7,817 bases of DNA from an uncultured Rhodospirillaceae bacterium. Lineage in GTDB: Bacteria; Pseudomonadota; Alphaproteobacteria; Rhodospirillales; Casp-alpha2. Each line of letters begins with the position of its first letter. Position 1 is the stretch's first letter. The stretch is taken from assembly GCA_913048145.1 (NCBI GenBank), contig CAJWVP010000134.1, positions 1-7,817 of the forward strand, written 5' to 3'. This document shows, in pieces, positions 6,690 to 7,817 of this stretch. Under the pieces are notes generated by a model. It did no database searches. It was not told where the DNA came from and saw nothing but the letters and a program-made list of their open reading frames with translations. The position numbers were made by a program, and so were the translations under genes.

Positions 6690-6718
6690 TTTTTCGTTGG
6701 GATATTCTCGCCTATAAC
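6690..6718 (+). promoter_or_regulatory. Possible promoter of the FAH-family gene
   Basis: TATAAC (6713-6718) is a good -10 placed 17 bp after a poor -35, TTTTTC (6690-6695). The distance to the start codon (about 30 bases of leader with a Shine-Dalgarno) is reasonable. The weak -35 suggests a need for an activator. Confidence 0.4.
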
Positions 6719-6738
6719 TCCTGCAACGGATTTCCAGC

Positions 6739-6743
6739 AAGGA
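6739..6743 (+). promoter_or_regulatory. Ribosome binding site of the FAH-family gene
   Basis: AAGGA nine bases before ATG 6753 supports this start codon. Confidence 0.65.
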
Positions 6744-6752
6744 ACCATCACC

Positions 6753-7454
6753 ATGAACTACGTGATTACCCCCCCAGCCATTCCAACTGTCGCTGTCGCT
6801 GCGTCGGATGCACTCTTTCCGGTCAACCGCGTATACTGCGTCGGTCGAAATTATGCGGCACACGCCATCGAGATGGGTCATGACCCGAACCGGGAAGAAC
6901 CGTTTTTTTTTAAGAAGGCGCCCGACAACCTCCTCCCCGCATCAGAGCCCGATGGAGGCGGCACCTTCCCCTATCCACCAAAGACCCATGATGTCCATCA
7001 CGAGATCGAACTGGTCACCGCTCTTTCTAAAGGCGGAACCAATATTCCCGTTGACACCGCTATGGACTGCGTTTGGGGCTTCGGTGTCGGTATCGACATG
7101 ACCCGACGCGACCTCCAGGGTGAAGCAAAAAAGGCCGGGCGGCCATGGGATACTGGCAAGGCCTTCGATAACGCCGCGCCCATGGGCTGCCTTCACCCAA
7201 TCGCACAGACGGGCAATATGGAAAGTGGTCGCATTTGGCTCGAGGTAAACGGCAAAGTCCGCCAAGAAGGAGACCTGAACCAGCTGATCTGGAAAATTCC
7301 AGAAATTATCAGCTATCTCTCAGGTCTATTTACCCTTCGTCCATGTGACCTAATCTTCACCGGAACGCCCTCAGGCGTTGGACCCATCACCGCCGGCGAT
7401 ATTCTAGTCGGCGGTATCGACGGCCTCAGTGGCATCAAAGTCACCGTCGACTAA
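6753..7454 (+). CDS. Fumarylacetoacetate hydrolase-family protein (acylpyruvase/fumarylpyruvate hydrolase-like)
   Basis: This 233-residue protein is a single-domain FAH-fold hydrolase of the FAHD1/YcgM size class. The metal-binding acids are Glu84 and Glu86 in HHEIELV and Asp115 in GIDMTRRDLQ. The lid and catalytic residues by motif are His37 and Glu40 in VGRNYAAHAIEMG, and Lys136 in TGKAFDNAAPMG. The C-terminal FTGTPSGVGP (202-211) is also diagnostic. Such enzymes cleave C-C bonds in acylpyruvates such as fumarylpyruvate, or decarboxylate oxaloacetate, using Mg2+. It is divergent from dgcN, sharing a 182-bp regulatory region. Members are often general housekeeping acylpyruvases, so a role in the neighbouring pathway is inferred from position only. 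A run of nine T's at 6903-6911 encodes the conserved Phe-Phe-Phe. Family call very sure, substrate open. Confidence 0.92.
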   Translation: MNYVITPPAIPTVAVAASDALFPVNRVYCVGRNYAAHAIEMGHDPNREEPFFFKKAPDNLLPASEPDGGGTFPYPPKTHDVHHEIELVTALSKGGTNIPVDTAMDCVWGFGVGIDMTRRDLQGEAKKAGRPWDTGKAFDNAAPMGCLHPIAQTGNMESGRIWLEVNGKVRQEGDLNQLIWKIPEIISYLSGLFTLRPCDLIFTGTPSGVGPITAGDILVGGIDGLSGIKVTVD

Positions 7455-7465
7455 TAGCTTTCGAA

Positions 7466-7481
7466 GGGTCCCCGCCGACCC
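7466..7481 (+). terminator. Short hairpin after the FAH-family gene
   Basis: GGGTC (7466-7470), loop CCCGCC, GACCC (7477-7481) forms a 5-bp GC-rich stem 11 bases past the stop codon. There is no T-tract after it, so a role as terminator or mRNA 3' end stabiliser is only possible. Confidence 0.3.
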
Positions 7482-7584
7482 GGATCGGTATAGAAAAACG
7501 CTGCCTGTCAAGTTCGCCAAGTCTGTTCTTGATTTGAATATTTCGGGTCTTACCACCCGATCGGGGTCACCCGGTTTGAAGCAT

Positions 7585-7632
7585 GCTTAAGCTAGCTGAG
7601 CTACTGAGCCTTTTTCCACTCAGCGTTTAAGC
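7585..7632. terminator. Long imperfect hairpin between convergent FAH and GcvT-type genes
   Basis: Left arm GCTTAAGCTAGCTGAG (7585-7600) pairs with right arm CTCAGCGTTTAAGC (7619-7632) as 8 bp, a 2-base bulge, then 6 bp, with an 18-base loop that contains TTTTT (7611-7615). The right arm covers the stop codon of the minus-strand gene. Placed between two convergent genes it may act as a shared 3' end structure. Neither side has a proper T-tract directly after the stem. Confidence 0.35.
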
Positions 7633-7817
7633 TTTAATCCGCTCCGATTTGGGATCATAGAGAGGCCGCAGCGACGCAGAAGCGGCGACCATCTCACCAG
7701 CCACCAGAACCTCGAAGGCCCCCTCATTAACAAAAGCCGCATCGACTCCGCCATCATCGTGGACATACCCGAGCCCGATAGCCCCGCCCAAATGATGGCC
7801 GTACATTCCCGACGTAA
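7627..7817 (-). CDS. C-terminus of a dimethylglycine/sarcosine dehydrogenase-type FAD oxidoreductase (GcvT C-domain), 5' end cut by window edge
   Basis: The minus strand encodes 62 codons ending in TAA at 7629-7627, with the frame open at the right edge. It reads TSGMYGHHLGGAIGLGYV, then a small beta-rich stretch, then SLRPLYDPKSERIKA at the end. This matches the C-terminal aminomethyltransferase (GcvT_C) domain found at the end of dimethylglycine dehydrogenase, sarcosine dehydrogenase and related FAD proteins of 800 or so residues: compare the usual TSGGYGH...ALGYV and final PLYDP. These enzymes oxidatively demethylate N-methyl amino acids and hand the one-carbon unit to tetrahydrofolate. 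Only the tail is visible, so a stand-alone GcvT-like protein is an alternative. It converges on the FAH-family gene. Confidence 0.75.
   Translation of the reverse strand, partial: TSGMYGHHLGGAIGLGYVHDDGGVDAAFVNEGAFEVLVAGEMVAASASLRPLYDPKSERIKA

Noticed and set aside
6903..6911. Run of nine T's in the FAH-family gene as a possible phase-variation or frameshift site
   Set aside because: It encodes the Phe-Phe-Phe common in this family at this position, and the frame is intact on both sides.
7580..7615. tRNA D-arm-like string GTAGCTCAGCTAG on the minus strand
   Set aside because: No acceptor, anticodon or T-arm follows at the right distance. It is explained by the inverted repeat there.

Overview
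The window looks like a catabolic island from a moderately GC-rich proteobacterium, most likely an alphaproteobacterium. That reading rests on the gene families present (a DgcN/DgcA pair, a PrpF-type isomerase, a GcvT-fused FAD oxidoreductase, a TauE-type exporter) and on overall composition. No rRNA, tRNA or other taxonomic marker is visible, so the assignment is an inference. No mobile element, CRISPR array or RNA gene was found.

Layout, left to right. (1) 1-1010, minus: the first 336 codons of a LeuC-type hydro-lyase large subunit, running off the left edge just before its Fe-S cysteine region. (2) 1011-1206: a divergent regulatory region with three inverted repeats. (3) 1207-1998, plus: a TauE/SafE-family permease. 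(4) 1999-2222: an AT-richer gap with an isolated TATAAT and a weak A-tract/T-tract element. (5) 2223-3422, plus: an MFS transporter. (6) 3410-6570, minus: a compact operon transcribed dgcN, dgcA, prpF-like, with a 4-bp ATGA overlap and then a 17-bp gap. Its 3' end overlaps the MFS gene by 13 bp tail to tail. (7) 6571-6752: a divergent promoter region with a well-spaced sigma70-type promoter for dgcN and a 23/24-bp-spaced direct repeat over its -35 box. (8) 6753-7454, plus: a fumarylacetoacetate-hydrolase (FAH) family acylpyruvase-like enzyme. (9) 7455-7626: a convergent gap with hairpins. (10) 7627-7817, minus: the last 62 codons of a dimethylglycine/sarcosine-dehydrogenase-type (GcvT C-domain) protein.

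How the genes may work together. DgcN and DgcA match a described D-glutamate route: N-acetylation of D-Glu, then racemisation to N-acetyl-L-Glu. The unusual part is the third gene of the operon, a PrpF/methylitaconate-isomerase-family protein with its Lys and Cys catalytic positions intact. A LeuC-type hydro-lyase and an FAH-type C-C hydrolase are encoded nearby, and two transporters sit between them. PrpF-type isomerase plus LeuC/LeuD-type hydratase is the pairing used in methylitaconate/dimethylmaleate and related branched di- and tricarboxylate pathways. My working hypothesis is a pathway linking D-glutamate (or a D-Glu-like N-acylated substrate) to unsaturated or branched dicarboxylates. 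This is inference: no single gene here proves the substrate.
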